A stretch of DNA of 6,544 nt from Anaerotignum sp. (GTDB taxonomy: Bacteria > Bacillota > Clostridia > Lachnospirales > Anaerotignaceae): assembly GCA_017442465.1 (NCBI GenBank), contig JAFRZQ010000008.1:1-6544 (forward strand). The letters are read 5' to 3'. Below are positions 1 through 6,315 of the stretch, piece by piece (within the stretch, counting starts at the first letter, position 1; every line of letters begins with the position of its first letter). The notes under the pieces were generated by a model. It worked only from the letters and a program-made list of their open reading frames with translations. It was not told the DNA's origin and made no database searches. A program made the translations under genes and the position numbers.

Positions 1-98
1 ACCAGTTCCTGTTCTTCTGTATCGATAAAGATCAGCGGCTGCTTTGCTTGAAAGGCGATGCGGCAGCGGTCGATCATTTTTTTCATAACTGTTTTCAT
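1..98 (-). CDS. N-terminal fragment of a fifth operon gene, possibly an AAA+ ATPase (runs off the left edge)
   Basis: Only the first 32 codons are inside the window. The fragment begins MKTVMKKMIDRCRI and continues through an AKQPLIFIDTEEQEL stretch. That stretch, a basic amphipathic helix followed by a hydrophobic strand ending in D/E-rich residues, resembles the start of Ycf46-like AAA+ ATPases, where a segment of the type 'R-x-P-(I/L)-I-Y-(I/V)-x-T-x-E-E-x' precedes the ATPase core. No Walker A or B motif is visible because the gene leaves the window, so the family call is an inference from a short match. An in-frame ATG at 104 exists, but it sits only 2 bp from the GGAGGG Shine-Dalgarno, whereas the ATG at 98 is 8 bp away; I chose 98. 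The gap to the preceding stop is 15 bp, so it is almost certainly in the same operon. Confidence 0.55.
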   Translation of the reverse strand, partial: MKTVMKKMIDRCRIAFQAKQPLIFIDTEEQEL

Positions 99-106
99 AA
101 GCATTT

Positions 107-112
107 CCCTCC
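107..112 (-). promoter_or_regulatory. Shine-Dalgarno deciding the start of the left-edge gene
   Basis: The minus strand reads GGAGGG here, just after the stop of the preceding gene (TAA at 116-114). The spacing of 8 bp favours the ATG at 98-96 over the ATG at 104-102. Confidence 0.6.
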
Positions 113-113
113 G

Positions 114-1220
114 TTACTCTTCGATCTCCTTCAGGGATGCGATACCGCCTTCAGAATGTCCCAGATTGTCGACCATATAGCCGTTTTTATCCAGCAGCAG
201 GAAGCGGGTGCCTCGAAGCTGTACCTGCAGGATATTCGGCTGGTTCAGATAGGAGCGATAGGTTTGGGACAGGCTGTATCGGGAAGCATCTACCCACTGC
301 GGTCTTACGATGATGCAGCCCTGTCCGTTTGCTTCGGGGGCAAAGCTGATCACATCGCCTTCGCAGGGGAAGGTCATTCCCTTTCCGTTGCCGGAGAGGG
401 TGATGGTATGTCCGTTTCTTTCCATGCGGCAGCTGCCGTTTGTTACCACGGTATCCAGTATTTCCACAGGCATGCCCGCCGCAAAGGTACAGAACCGATA
501 ATCTCCCGGCAGGAACTGGATGGACTGGGGATTTCTGTCCCCTTCGCCGTGATACAGTTCCAGAAGGAGGGGAAGGGTCGCGCTGCCCTGGGAATGGGGG
601 GCGGCAATGATCTTTTTCAGGTCGATGGCTTCTCCAACAGGCAGACCGGTTTCTTCTCTCAGCAGGATACGATAGGGGGTCAGTTTTGCCGGCAGGACAA
701 AGGTGTCTGCATCTGTGAAAACGACCCATTCTGCCTCGTCAACTTTTGTTTCCTGGCCCAGAAAGGCTGCCGCAGCTGCAGCGGGGCTGATGGGCAGGGC
801 AGCAGGTGTTTTCTCTGCCAGCAGATAGCCGGCGGAAAGGATGCTGAAAAGACGTTTTTGTTCTTCTTCTGTCAGGTCTGTTTCCTTTGTCAGGGCCCAG
901 ACATCATTCAGCACTTCCATTGTGACAGCGTCCTCCTGTTTTTCCTGCAGATGGGCATTGCTTGGAAACAGGATCTCTGCCATTGCCTCAAAATAGCCGG
1001 AAGGTTCGGAAGGCGGATTCTGGAAGCAGTTTTTCCAGTCGAAAACAGCATCATAAAGCACATTGCTGTTGTAAACATGCCATTTGGAGAGGATACGCAG
1101 CTGATGATAGACAAAGCCCGCCGCCAGTTCCTTATTCCGCAGAAAATCCGCCGGAGAGAAATATGTAAGAAATCTTTGGGGGCTGGAGATCTGCATCCCG
1201 TTCATTTTGAATATGCGCAT
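114..1220 (-). CDS. Hypothetical protein, 368 aa, helical N-terminus and beta-rich C-terminus
   Basis: I do not recognise the family. The first ~135 residues look mostly helical with many aromatics (for example FVYHQLRILSKWHVYNSN at ~36-53). A short alanine-rich linker (SPAAAAAAF, ~145-153) follows, and the remainder alternates short hydrophobic strands with polar turns (EWVVFTD ~164; IQFLPGDYRFCTF ~234; GHTITLSGNGKGMTF ~270; GCIIVRPQWV ~301). The last strand pair, ILQVQLRGTRFLLLDKNG (~330-347), resembles a single RCC1/beta-propeller-type repeat ('vvqVaaGgxHtlaLtxdG'), but one repeat cannot establish a propeller. There is no signal peptide, membrane segment or recognisable catalytic motif. 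The ATG at 1220 has an AGAGG Shine-Dalgarno 9 bp upstream; the next Met codons (residues 6 and 9) are less well placed. It lies 21 bp after the Hsp70-like gene and 15 bp before the next gene, so it is co-transcribed, and by context it is a probable partner or effector of the Hsp70-like/AAA+ pair. Confidence 0.85.
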   Translation of the reverse strand: MRIFKMNGMQISSPQRFLTYFSPADFLRNKELAAGFVYHQLRILSKWHVYNSNVLYDAVFDWKNCFQNPPSEPSGYFEAMAEILFPSNAHLQEKQEDAVTMEVLNDVWALTKETDLTEEEQKRLFSILSAGYLLAEKTPAALPISPAAAAAAFLGQETKVDEAEWVVFTDADTFVLPAKLTPYRILLREETGLPVGEAIDLKKIIAAPHSQGSATLPLLLELYHGEGDRNPQSIQFLPGDYRFCTFAAGMPVEILDTVVTNGSCRMERNGHTITLSGNGKGMTFPCEGDVISFAPEANGQGCIIVRPQWVDASRYSLSQTYRSYLNQPNILQVQLRGTRFLLLDKNGYMVDNLGHSEGGIASLKEIEE

Positions 1221-1241
1221 AGGCTCACACCTCTTTTTTTG

Positions 1242-3149
1242 TTAAATCACTTTGTCTGTTACCAGAAGCAATACCTTGCCCAGAGCGACCTCGAACTGTT
1301 CTTCATTCATCTGGTCGTAGACGTTTCTCAGGTCGATGTTGTTTTTCAGGTCTTTCAGCAGAACTTTGCTCCGTTTTTTGCGCAGTTCCATGTATTTGCC
1401 CTGATCGTTGTATCCCAGGATGATCTTCTGGGCTTCTTTTTTCTCCCGATTGGGGTCTTTTATGGTGAGGATCTTCTTGATCAGGCGGAAGGGACGGGTC
1501 AGAAGTCCTCCGCGGAAAAGTCGTCTCAGGTTCGGCGCATGGTTCATATTGGTGGGAACCTGTGCCACATTCAGCTGGATAGCCGCATTTCCCTGCAGCT
1601 GGCCCTGATAGATCTCAGCGGACAGGGCGTTTACATCTTCCATGATCTTGGTACAGCGATGTCTGTTATGGGTCTGAAAAGCATCCTGAAATGCCAGATC
1701 GATGGCAGCGGCATTGTTTTTCAGAGCGTTATCCGCCTTCTGCTGCAGCAGATTCCGGTCCAGATGGGGATCCTGCAGCAGGGGTGCGATCGCTGCTTTG
1801 ATGATATCGGTTTCTTCTTTGGCAAGAACATTTGCCATGGTAGGCAGGAAATCTGTCCTGTAGTATTTATCATGATCCTGCTGCAGGGCATCCTGAACGG
1901 ATTTCAGTTTTCCTGCGGCTTCTGTTTCGCATCTTTTGGCATAGCAAAGGCCGATGGCAACAGAATCAGAGGTATTGTTTGCCATCCGGAAGTCACCGTA
2001 ATGTGCCCGGAAGGATGTCTGCAGCTGGGTCACGTTGCTGGTGCCGCCGGTAAGTACCAATGTGCCAAAGGGGACTTTCCCCATGTGCAGTTTGATATAG
2101 TCACTGGTATTTTTGAAAAATGTGTCGCAGCAGACTGCCCAGGATTTTCCGTTATAGGCGGAGTCATTGCAGTGGATGATGGAATGGTTGTTCAGCACAT
2201 CATCCATAAAATCCATATCGATGGTAAAGTTATAGCTGATATACTGGTTTGTACGGATATCTCTGACAGAGATCATGGCGGGTCTGGGAACGCCGCCGCG
2301 GTAAAAATCCTCCTTATCCCTGCGCAGTCCTGCCAGAATGACGGGGCGCTGGTCGGGAGGGATAAAGGGGATATTGCAGTCTTTTGCGGCCTTTTTCAGC
2401 ATGCCTTCTTCAATATCGGAGCCGCCAAATTCCAGGCTGGCAGTATATAAAACCTCACCCAGATAGATATAAGTAATATCGGAAGTGAAAGAGCCGTTGT
2501 CGCAGACGAGAACGCCATTGGCAAAATCCACTTGTCCGCCGTAAACTTCGCTCATGATCGCAGCAGTGGATTCCGGCAGGATGGCAATGTGATCTGTGGG
2601 GTGGCCTGCGGCACGGGAGAGCAGAGACCTGTATTTATCTGTGCTTTCCTGTTTGGTCCAGTCTTTGGAGGCGGGGCAGCCTACTACCAGCAGGGTATCT
2701 GCCTGCCCGATGGCAGCGGCAAAATTGGTGTTCTGCTTCTTTGTATCTGCGATCAGCACGCGGATATAGTCCTCCAGCAGTTCATCGCAGGTGTGCCCGT
2801 GGATATCGGCAGGACTGTCGACATTATACCAATTATCCGGTGGCTGTTTGAAGGAGGCACTGAAGCCGGGTTCGATTTTGGCCTCATGACCAATGGTCAC
2901 TACAGGAGACTTTCTGTTTTTCGAGTTTGTATAGGTGTAACGGATATAGGTGGGGATGGTAAGGTTTCCGTCTTTATCCATTTTCATGCGGTTCATCTGC
3001 CATTTACCGCTGCCGTCCTTGTAGTAGAGGTAGATAACGGATTCCCCATGGCCAATGTCGATGCCGATGATGGTGTTGTAGATCTGGCTGGTGACATAGT
3101 TCAGCACCTTTCCGGGTTCGAATTTCTGTCCTAAAAAATAATAACTCAT
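1242..3149 (-). CDS. Hsp70-family (actin-fold) ATPase with an atypical C-terminal region, 635 aa
   Basis: Residues ~25-405 carry the full set of Hsp70/actin-fold nucleotide-binding landmarks in order. These are phosphate-1 IIGIDIGHGESV (27-38); a GHEAK..SFK stretch (87-101) matching the Hsp70 'GeeAk...(V/F)K' segment with a Lys in the catalytic position; TLLVVGCPASKDWTKQE (152-168), equivalent to 'iTVPAxFxxxQR'; connect-1 ILPESTAAIMS (190-200, Hsp70 'iNEPTAAAlay'); phosphate-2 VLVCDNGSFTSDITYI (213-228, Hsp70 'fDlGGGTfDvs'); FGGSDIEEGM (241-250); and the adenosine motif LVLTGGTSNVTQLQ (364-377) followed by DSVAIGLCYA (395-404). Phosphate-2 has N-G-S-F in place of G-G-G-T. The C-terminal ~230 residues do not resemble the canonical substrate-binding domain: ~405-515 looks helical, and ~541-602 is very basic (about 20 Lys/Arg). 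A 24-residue N-terminal extension precedes the ATPase domain. Start: ATG with GGGAGG 6 bp upstream, 12 bp after the preceding stop. No DnaJ or GrpE gene is in the window. A specialised molecular switch or scaffold is more likely than a housekeeping chaperone. Confidence 0.93.
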   Translation of the reverse strand: MSYYFLGQKFEPGKVLNYVTSQIYNTIIGIDIGHGESVIYLYYKDGSGKWQMNRMKMDKDGNLTIPTYIRYTYTNSKNRKSPVVTIGHEAKIEPGFSASFKQPPDNWYNVDSPADIHGHTCDELLEDYIRVLIADTKKQNTNFAAAIGQADTLLVVGCPASKDWTKQESTDKYRSLLSRAAGHPTDHIAILPESTAAIMSEVYGGQVDFANGVLVCDNGSFTSDITYIYLGEVLYTASLEFGGSDIEEGMLKKAAKDCNIPFIPPDQRPVILAGLRRDKEDFYRGGVPRPAMISVRDIRTNQYISYNFTIDMDFMDDVLNNHSIIHCNDSAYNGKSWAVCCDTFFKNTSDYIKLHMGKVPFGTLVLTGGTSNVTQLQTSFRAHYGDFRMANNTSDSVAIGLCYAKRCETEAAGKLKSVQDALQQDHDKYYRTDFLPTMANVLAKEETDIIKAAIAPLLQDPHLDRNLLQQKADNALKNNAAAIDLAFQDAFQTHNRHRCTKIMEDVNALSAEIYQGQLQGNAAIQLNVAQVPTNMNHAPNLRRLFRGGLLTRPFRLIKKILTIKDPNREKKEAQKIILGYNDQGKYMELRKKRSKVLLKDLKNNIDLRNVYDQMNEEQFEVALGKVLLLVTDKVI

Positions 3150-3161
3150 AGATATCCTCCC

Positions 3162-3965
3162 TCAGTGGTCCTCTTGCATGGCAAAAGGGATGATCAGTGT
3201 TTCGGTAACAAAGGCGCTGTATGCTTTGAGCGTGGTGCGGTAGTCGTCCGCCTGCCAGCCTTCCCTATGGGAAAGGTGTTCCACCCGTTCATCAAAAATA
3301 ATGGTTCGGATGGCATCCAGAAGTGGTATCTGTTCCATTTCATAAGGGGCAGGGGGAGCAGGAAGGATCCGGAGCCGTTCTGCCAGCTGGCGGTTATTTT
3401 CAGTTGCCCAGCTGAGTTTCTGCAGAAGGGACTGGGCCTCGGCCATGTCTTTTTCGTCCAGAGCATCCTTCAGGCTGCGGGCCAGAGGGGCATATCTCTG
3501 GTAGCCGATGGTCTGAAAAAGATCGGCCTTTTTTTCATATCTGGCGGGCAGTTCCCGTTGTTTTTCTTCTGTCAGCCTGCAGGCAACTTCCAAAGCCAGC
3601 AGATCTTTGGAGATCCGCTGAATGGCACTGCTGTAGCCGCCCACCCACATTTCCTCAACGGTGGCGGTGTCTGCCAGGATTTCTTCAGTATACCGCTTGA
3701 GCTGCCTTGCAAAAAAGAGGATGCCGCCTTCCTGATAAAAGGCACTGAAGATCTTCTGATCCAGTTTTTTCAGCAGTTCGTTGTTTTCGGAGGCGATGCA
3801 GTATTTTCGGATCGCTTCCTCTTTTTTGGAAAGCAGTCTGTGATACTGGTCATTCTGACGGGTCAGTTCATTGGCCTGAGACTGTATCCTGGGGCGTTCG
3901 GAAAGGTATTCCTTCCCTCGTTTTCTGATATCTTCCAATAAGGATTCTTTCTCAAAGTCTTTCAT
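3162..3965 (-). CDS. Hypothetical all-helical/coiled-coil protein, 267 aa
   Basis: The family is not recognised. The sequence is highly charged and predicted almost entirely helical. Residues ~1-70 (MKDFEKESLLEDIRKRG onward) have heptad-like spacing typical of a coiled coil. A short hydrophobic patch GGILFFARQL (~80-89) is too short for a membrane span. Further long helices follow (EEKQRELPARYEKKADLF ~133-150; KDALDEKDMAEAQSLLQKL ~166-184), then a proline hinge (PAPPAP ~202-207) and a hydrophobic C-terminal helix (~244-263). I start it at the ATG at 3965, which has GGAGG 6 bp upstream and a 13-bp gap to the preceding stop. An in-frame ATG at 4067 would overlap the upstream gene by about 89 bp and lacks such a site. 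Its place directly before the Hsp70-like gene suggests a partner or adaptor role, but this is inference. Confidence 0.85.
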   Translation of the reverse strand: MKDFEKESLLEDIRKRGKEYLSERPRIQSQANELTRQNDQYHRLLSKKEEAIRKYCIASENNELLKKLDQKIFSAFYQEGGILFFARQLKRYTEEILADTATVEEMWVGGYSSAIQRISKDLLALEVACRLTEEKQRELPARYEKKADLFQTIGYQRYAPLARSLKDALDEKDMAEAQSLLQKLSWATENNRQLAERLRILPAPPAPYEMEQIPLLDAIRTIIFDERVEHLSHREGWQADDYRTTLKAYSAFVTETLIIPFAMQEDH

Positions 3966-3978
3966 AGGATTCCTCCGT

Positions 3979-5061
3979 TTAAGCATCATAGAGATAAGGG
4001 TTCTGATAGAGAGGATGATCGGGGTCACCGCTGTCTGCAAATTCGTCCAGGATCTTTTTGAAAACATCTATGTAATTTTCTGCATCGCTGCAGACAGCAT
4101 TGTAGACATTGTTTTTGATGCAGCTGAGCACCACCAGATCCCGATACAGATAAAAGCCGCTGTGAATATGCCACAGAAATTCCTTGCCTGTGGGTTCATT
4201 CATTTTCAGCCCGATCAGGAGCATCAGGAGAGTCCCCTGACTGGTATAGGGGGCTGTTTCAGAGGGTTCTTTTGATTTTTTTTCTTCTTTCGGTTCCTTT
4301 GTGCGGATGCCGAATTTATTCCATACCTTTTCGCTGAGGCGGGCGTGGGCCATGAAAGCCTGGGTGTCGTAAAGGATATGCTCCCCTTTTTCCCGGCTGA
4401 AGTCAGGCTTCAGTTTTTCCTTCAGGTCATTCCGCAGGGCATCGTTTATGGGGAAGCTGCGCTGTATGCACAGAGAGAGAAAGGTCTGTTCCTCTTTTTT
4501 GTCCAGGCCGAAGCCGGCACAGATTTTTTCCAGATTTCGTTCCGTGGGCAGGTATTCTTTTGTAAAGAAAGTTTCCCATGTGTCTTCATTCTGACCGGCG
4601 ATCATATCATTCAGTGCCTGTGTGCGGTTTTTTTCCCTGGGCAGCACATCGGCTAAAAGGAAGCGTCTCCAGGAGGCAGCATCCAGCTTGGCTCTTTTCT
4701 GAAATTCCGTCTGCTTTTTTGTTCGCAGATATTCCTGCACACCGCAGAGAGCCAGATTCCGGTTCCCTTTTTTCAGGTGTTTGGTAAAATGATTTTTCTG
4801 TTCTCTGGAAAGATTCAGTTTTGTCAGGATGATCTCTGCGGCCTCGCTGCAGCCGGGCTCTGCTCCGTCCAGAAAGGCCTGCTGGTGTTTTTCCGTCAGT
4901 CCAAGTTTTTTCAGATCATCATCGATTTCCAGTTCCAGCCGGTCCAATACCCATTTTACGGCAGCAAGGCGGCGGTTTTTCAAATGTCTTTCATTTTGGA
5001 GTGTAAAAAGTGTTTCGTTTATATCATAGATATTGATTCCATAATCGTTCCAGTTGTTCAT
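3979..5061 (-). CDS. Protein with three degenerate XRE-like helix-turn-helix modules, 360 aa; putative regulator or scaffold
   Basis: First gene of the operon. Three copies of a similar helical pattern can be aligned by eye. The first is ~50-112 (LGLTEKHQQAFLDGAEP... then IILTKLNLSREQKNHF... and an NRNLALCGVQEYL tail). The second is ~148-216 (QALNDMIAGQNEDTWETFF..., NLEKICAGFGLDKKEEQTFL..., NDALRNDLKEKL). The third is ~229-320 (MAHARLSEKVWNKFG..., TLLMLLIGLKMNEPTGKEFL..., YRDLVVLSCIKNNVY). Each follows the pattern 'helix - short recognition-like helix - (L/I)xxxLxLxxxExxxFL - DxxIxxxI', seen in a group of Firmicute XRE-type proteins (pattern 'kTAiaLalaLeLnLdEtkdLL..aGyalspsskfDliI'). The third copy carries a Lys/Glu-rich insertion (~253-270). 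These modules are degenerate, so DNA binding is uncertain; they may act as protein-interaction modules. Start: ATG with GAGG 8 bp upstream; a sigma-A-type promoter and a palindrome lie ~60-90 bp upstream. Autoregulation is plausible but unproven. Confidence 0.88.
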   Translation of the reverse strand: MNNWNDYGINIYDINETLFTLQNERHLKNRRLAAVKWVLDRLELEIDDDLKKLGLTEKHQQAFLDGAEPGCSEAAEIILTKLNLSREQKNHFTKHLKKGNRNLALCGVQEYLRTKKQTEFQKRAKLDAASWRRFLLADVLPREKNRTQALNDMIAGQNEDTWETFFTKEYLPTERNLEKICAGFGLDKKEEQTFLSLCIQRSFPINDALRNDLKEKLKPDFSREKGEHILYDTQAFMAHARLSEKVWNKFGIRTKEPKEEKKSKEPSETAPYTSQGTLLMLLIGLKMNEPTGKEFLWHIHSGFYLYRDLVVLSCIKNNVYNAVCSDAENYIDVFKKILDEFADSGDPDHPLYQNPYLYDA

Positions 5062-5116
5062 AGGACATTCCTCGCTTCCGGGGCGGTGGGTTTTTGTTCA
5101 AAAAAAGTGAAGTGTT
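5062..5116 (-). promoter_or_regulatory. 5' leader and ribosome binding site of the main operon
   Basis: This is about 55 bp from the inferred transcription start (roughly 7 bp past the -10) to the ATG at 5061. The Shine-Dalgarno is GAGG, 8 bp from the start codon. A second, out-of-frame ATG lies 7 bp upstream of the true start and opens only a 14-codon frame. No strong hairpin is seen in the leader. Confidence 0.45.
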
Positions 5117-5122
5117 TCAATT

Positions 5123-5151
5123 ATTATAACCTTGTTTTTGTACAAATACAA
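5123..5151 (-). promoter_or_regulatory. Sigma-A-type promoter of the main operon
   Basis: On the minus strand, -35 TTGTAT (5151-5146) is separated by exactly 17 bp from a perfect -10 TATAAT (5128-5123). The -35 keeps the TTG core but matches only three of six consensus bases, consistent with a regulated promoter. It lies downstream of a terminator-like hairpin, so the five-gene operon is probably transcribed independently of the membrane-protein gene. Confidence 0.75.
5132..5151. promoter_or_regulatory. 20-bp near-perfect palindrome, candidate operator over the operon promoter
   Basis: The plus strand reads TTGTTTTTGTACAAATACAA. It is self-complementary at 18 of 20 positions, with a perfect 10-bp core TTTGTACAAA. 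It covers the whole -35 hexamer and most of the -35/-10 spacer, the classic position for a repressor site that excludes RNA polymerase. The operon's own first gene product, which has XRE-like modules, is an obvious but untested candidate binder. Confidence 0.6.
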
Positions 5152-5164
5152 TGGAACACGGTTC

Positions 5165-5188
5165 CTCCCGGAAATGGATTTTCGGGAG
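5165..5188. repeat. Intergenic hairpin (inverted repeat) without a T tract
   Basis: CTCCCG (5165-5170) pairs with CGGGAG (5183-5188). Four more inner pairs (GAAA with TTTT, one G-T) leave a TGGA loop. On neither strand is it followed by a run of T, so it is not a canonical intrinsic terminator. It stands just upstream of the operon promoter and immediately beyond the terminator hairpin of the membrane-protein gene, where it could stabilise the transcript's 3' end. Confidence 0.5.
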
Positions 5189-5191
5189 CAG

Positions 5192-5228
5192 AAAACGGCG
5201 GAGAACAGGTCCGTCTGTTTTTCCGCCG
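5192..5228 (-). terminator. Probable intrinsic terminator of the membrane-protein gene
   Basis: A GC-rich stem of CGGCGGA (5196-5202) with TCCGCCG (5222-5228) is extended by GAACAG/CTGTTT pairing, with one G-T pair and one bulged T. The loop is 6 bp. On the minus strand it is followed by TTTT (5195-5192) and then CTG. It starts about 37 bp after the stop codon at 5265. The T run is short, so termination may be partial and some read-through into the operon is possible. Confidence 0.65.
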
Positions 5229-5264
5229 CCTTCTTTGGGAAACGATAAAAGGTAGGTATTCGGT

Positions 5265-6302
5265 TTAGAAAATATAACATTCCTCTTCCAGCTCATTTTC
5301 TGCAAGCATGGCTTCTTCCAGCATGTCCAGTTCTACCTGATGTCTGACTTTTTCCGTACACTGATCCCAGATAAACGCTTTGATCTGTTCCAGACCCCGC
5401 AGGACGGATTCTTTTGTGCCCAGATAGGCTTTATACATCTGTGTCCCCATTTTTCCTGCCCAGTATCTGGCGGGAGAGAGGTCTTCATAGACGATGATGC
5501 CAAAGCCGATGCTGGCCAGAATGGCCAGAGGAAGGGAGATGCATGTTTCGAGATAGACCGCCAGAAAAAGTGCGGCAGTCACGGCCACAGCGGTAAGGAT
5601 GGCTGCTGCCGCTTTTTCTGTCAGGACACCTATGGCCACGGCATTGGCTGCCGCCTGCATATATACATCGCTGCAGGCATGGGCCACTGCTTCGGAAGGG
5701 TTGAGATAAGGTTTGTTTTCCAGATAAAGATGCATGGCAGCGGCACATTTCAGCTGAAAGCTTTCTCTGCCCAGGGCATAAGCGTTGTATGCAGTGGGGG
5801 AATGTTTCAGTTTTCTGACCATGCCCTTCAGGGCCAGAGGGGAGAGATTCATTTTTTCCACCTGCTCCATCAGCCGGTCTTTCAGGTTCATTTCGGTTTC
5901 CAGGCTTTCGTCATAAAGGATACCGAGTTCGCGGGGAAGGAGAATTTCAGAAAAGCCTTTTTCTTCTGCCTGTTCCAGCAGGGATTCGTCGCCGAACAGC
6001 TCCAGGGTGAATACCAGTTCATCCAGAATGGCAATGCGTTTCTGGGGAGAATGCTGATCCAGAGATCTGAAAAAGACGTTCATGGCCTGCGTGGTGTCCT
6101 CCTGCACCATGGTATAGCAGGCTTCGTAGCGCTGTACGGCCAGCATGATCTGGTCGGCCAGTTCAATGGCCTTTTCGCCGCAGAGGTTATAGCCGGCGGC
6201 GATATCTGCCAGTGTGCTGCGGATCTGATTTTTCTGGCGGAAGGAAGTATGGTCTTCGTATAAGGCTGTAAAGGAAAGGGTTTGTTTCAAATCTTTAGTC
6301 AT
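5265..6302 (-). CDS. Hypothetical membrane-associated protein, 345 aa, two adjacent predicted transmembrane segments
   Basis: Not recognised. Residues 1-215 are predicted helical and acidic/polar (for example QKRIAILDELVFTLELFGDESLLEQ ~87-111). Two hydrophobic segments follow: ~231-251 (AAAAILTAVAVTAALFLAVYL) and ~254-272 (CISLPLAILASIGFGIIVY), joined by a very short turn, giving a likely helical hairpin. A ~70-residue C-terminal tail follows, with a charged helix rich in Glu (VELDMLEEAMLAENELEEE ~323-341). There is no N-terminal signal peptide, so the N- and C-terminal parts are probably on the same, cytoplasmic side. Start: the reading frame could also begin at a GTG at 6311, but that codon lies within the GGAGG Shine-Dalgarno itself; the ATG at 6302 is 8 bp from it and is preferred. 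It is separated from the downstream operon by a terminator and its own intergenic region, yet is co-oriented. It may be a membrane anchor or sensor for the neighbouring proteins (inference). Confidence 0.85.
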   Translation of the reverse strand: MTKDLKQTLSFTALYEDHTSFRQKNQIRSTLADIAAGYNLCGEKAIELADQIMLAVQRYEACYTMVQEDTTQAMNVFFRSLDQHSPQKRIAILDELVFTLELFGDESLLEQAEEKGFSEILLPRELGILYDESLETEMNLKDRLMEQVEKMNLSPLALKGMVRKLKHSPTAYNAYALGRESFQLKCAAAMHLYLENKPYLNPSEAVAHACSDVYMQAAANAVAIGVLTEKAAAAILTAVAVTAALFLAVYLETCISLPLAILASIGFGIIVYEDLSPARYWAGKMGTQMYKAYLGTKESVLRGLEQIKAFIWDQCTEKVRHQVELDMLEEAMLAENELEEECYIF

Positions 6303-6310
6303 ATAGGACA

Positions 6311-6315
6311 CCTCC
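6311..6315 (-). promoter_or_regulatory. Shine-Dalgarno deciding the start of the membrane-protein gene
   Basis: GGAGG on the minus strand, 8 bp before the ATG at 6302-6300. It overlaps the in-frame GTG (6311-6309) and so rules that codon out as the start. Confidence 0.7.

Noticed and set aside
48..2450. An uninterrupted plus-strand reading frame of 800 codons antisense to three minus-strand genes.
   Set aside because: It runs across the junctions at 1220-1242 and 98-114, has no Shine-Dalgarno, and encodes a Phe/Cys/Gln-rich sequence with no recognisable domain. The minus strand encodes a clear Hsp70 fold over the same bases, so this is a codon-usage shadow.
3966..4067. A 34-codon N-terminal extension of the 267-aa coiled-coil protein.
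   Set aside because: It would overlap the upstream gene by about 89 bp and lacks a Shine-Dalgarno, whereas the ATG at 3965 has GGAGG 6 bp away.
5027..5068. A 14-codon out-of-frame minus-strand mini-ORF starting 7 bp upstream of the 360-aa gene's ATG.
   Set aside because: Its ATG lies almost on top of the GAGG Shine-Dalgarno, too close for initiation.
5340..6263. A 307-codon plus-strand frame opposite the membrane-protein gene.
   Set aside because: Phe/Gly/His/Cys-rich with no domain and no ribosome binding site; a mirror of minus-strand codon bias, as are the plus-strand frames at 3165-3941, 2532-3134 and 4777-5268.
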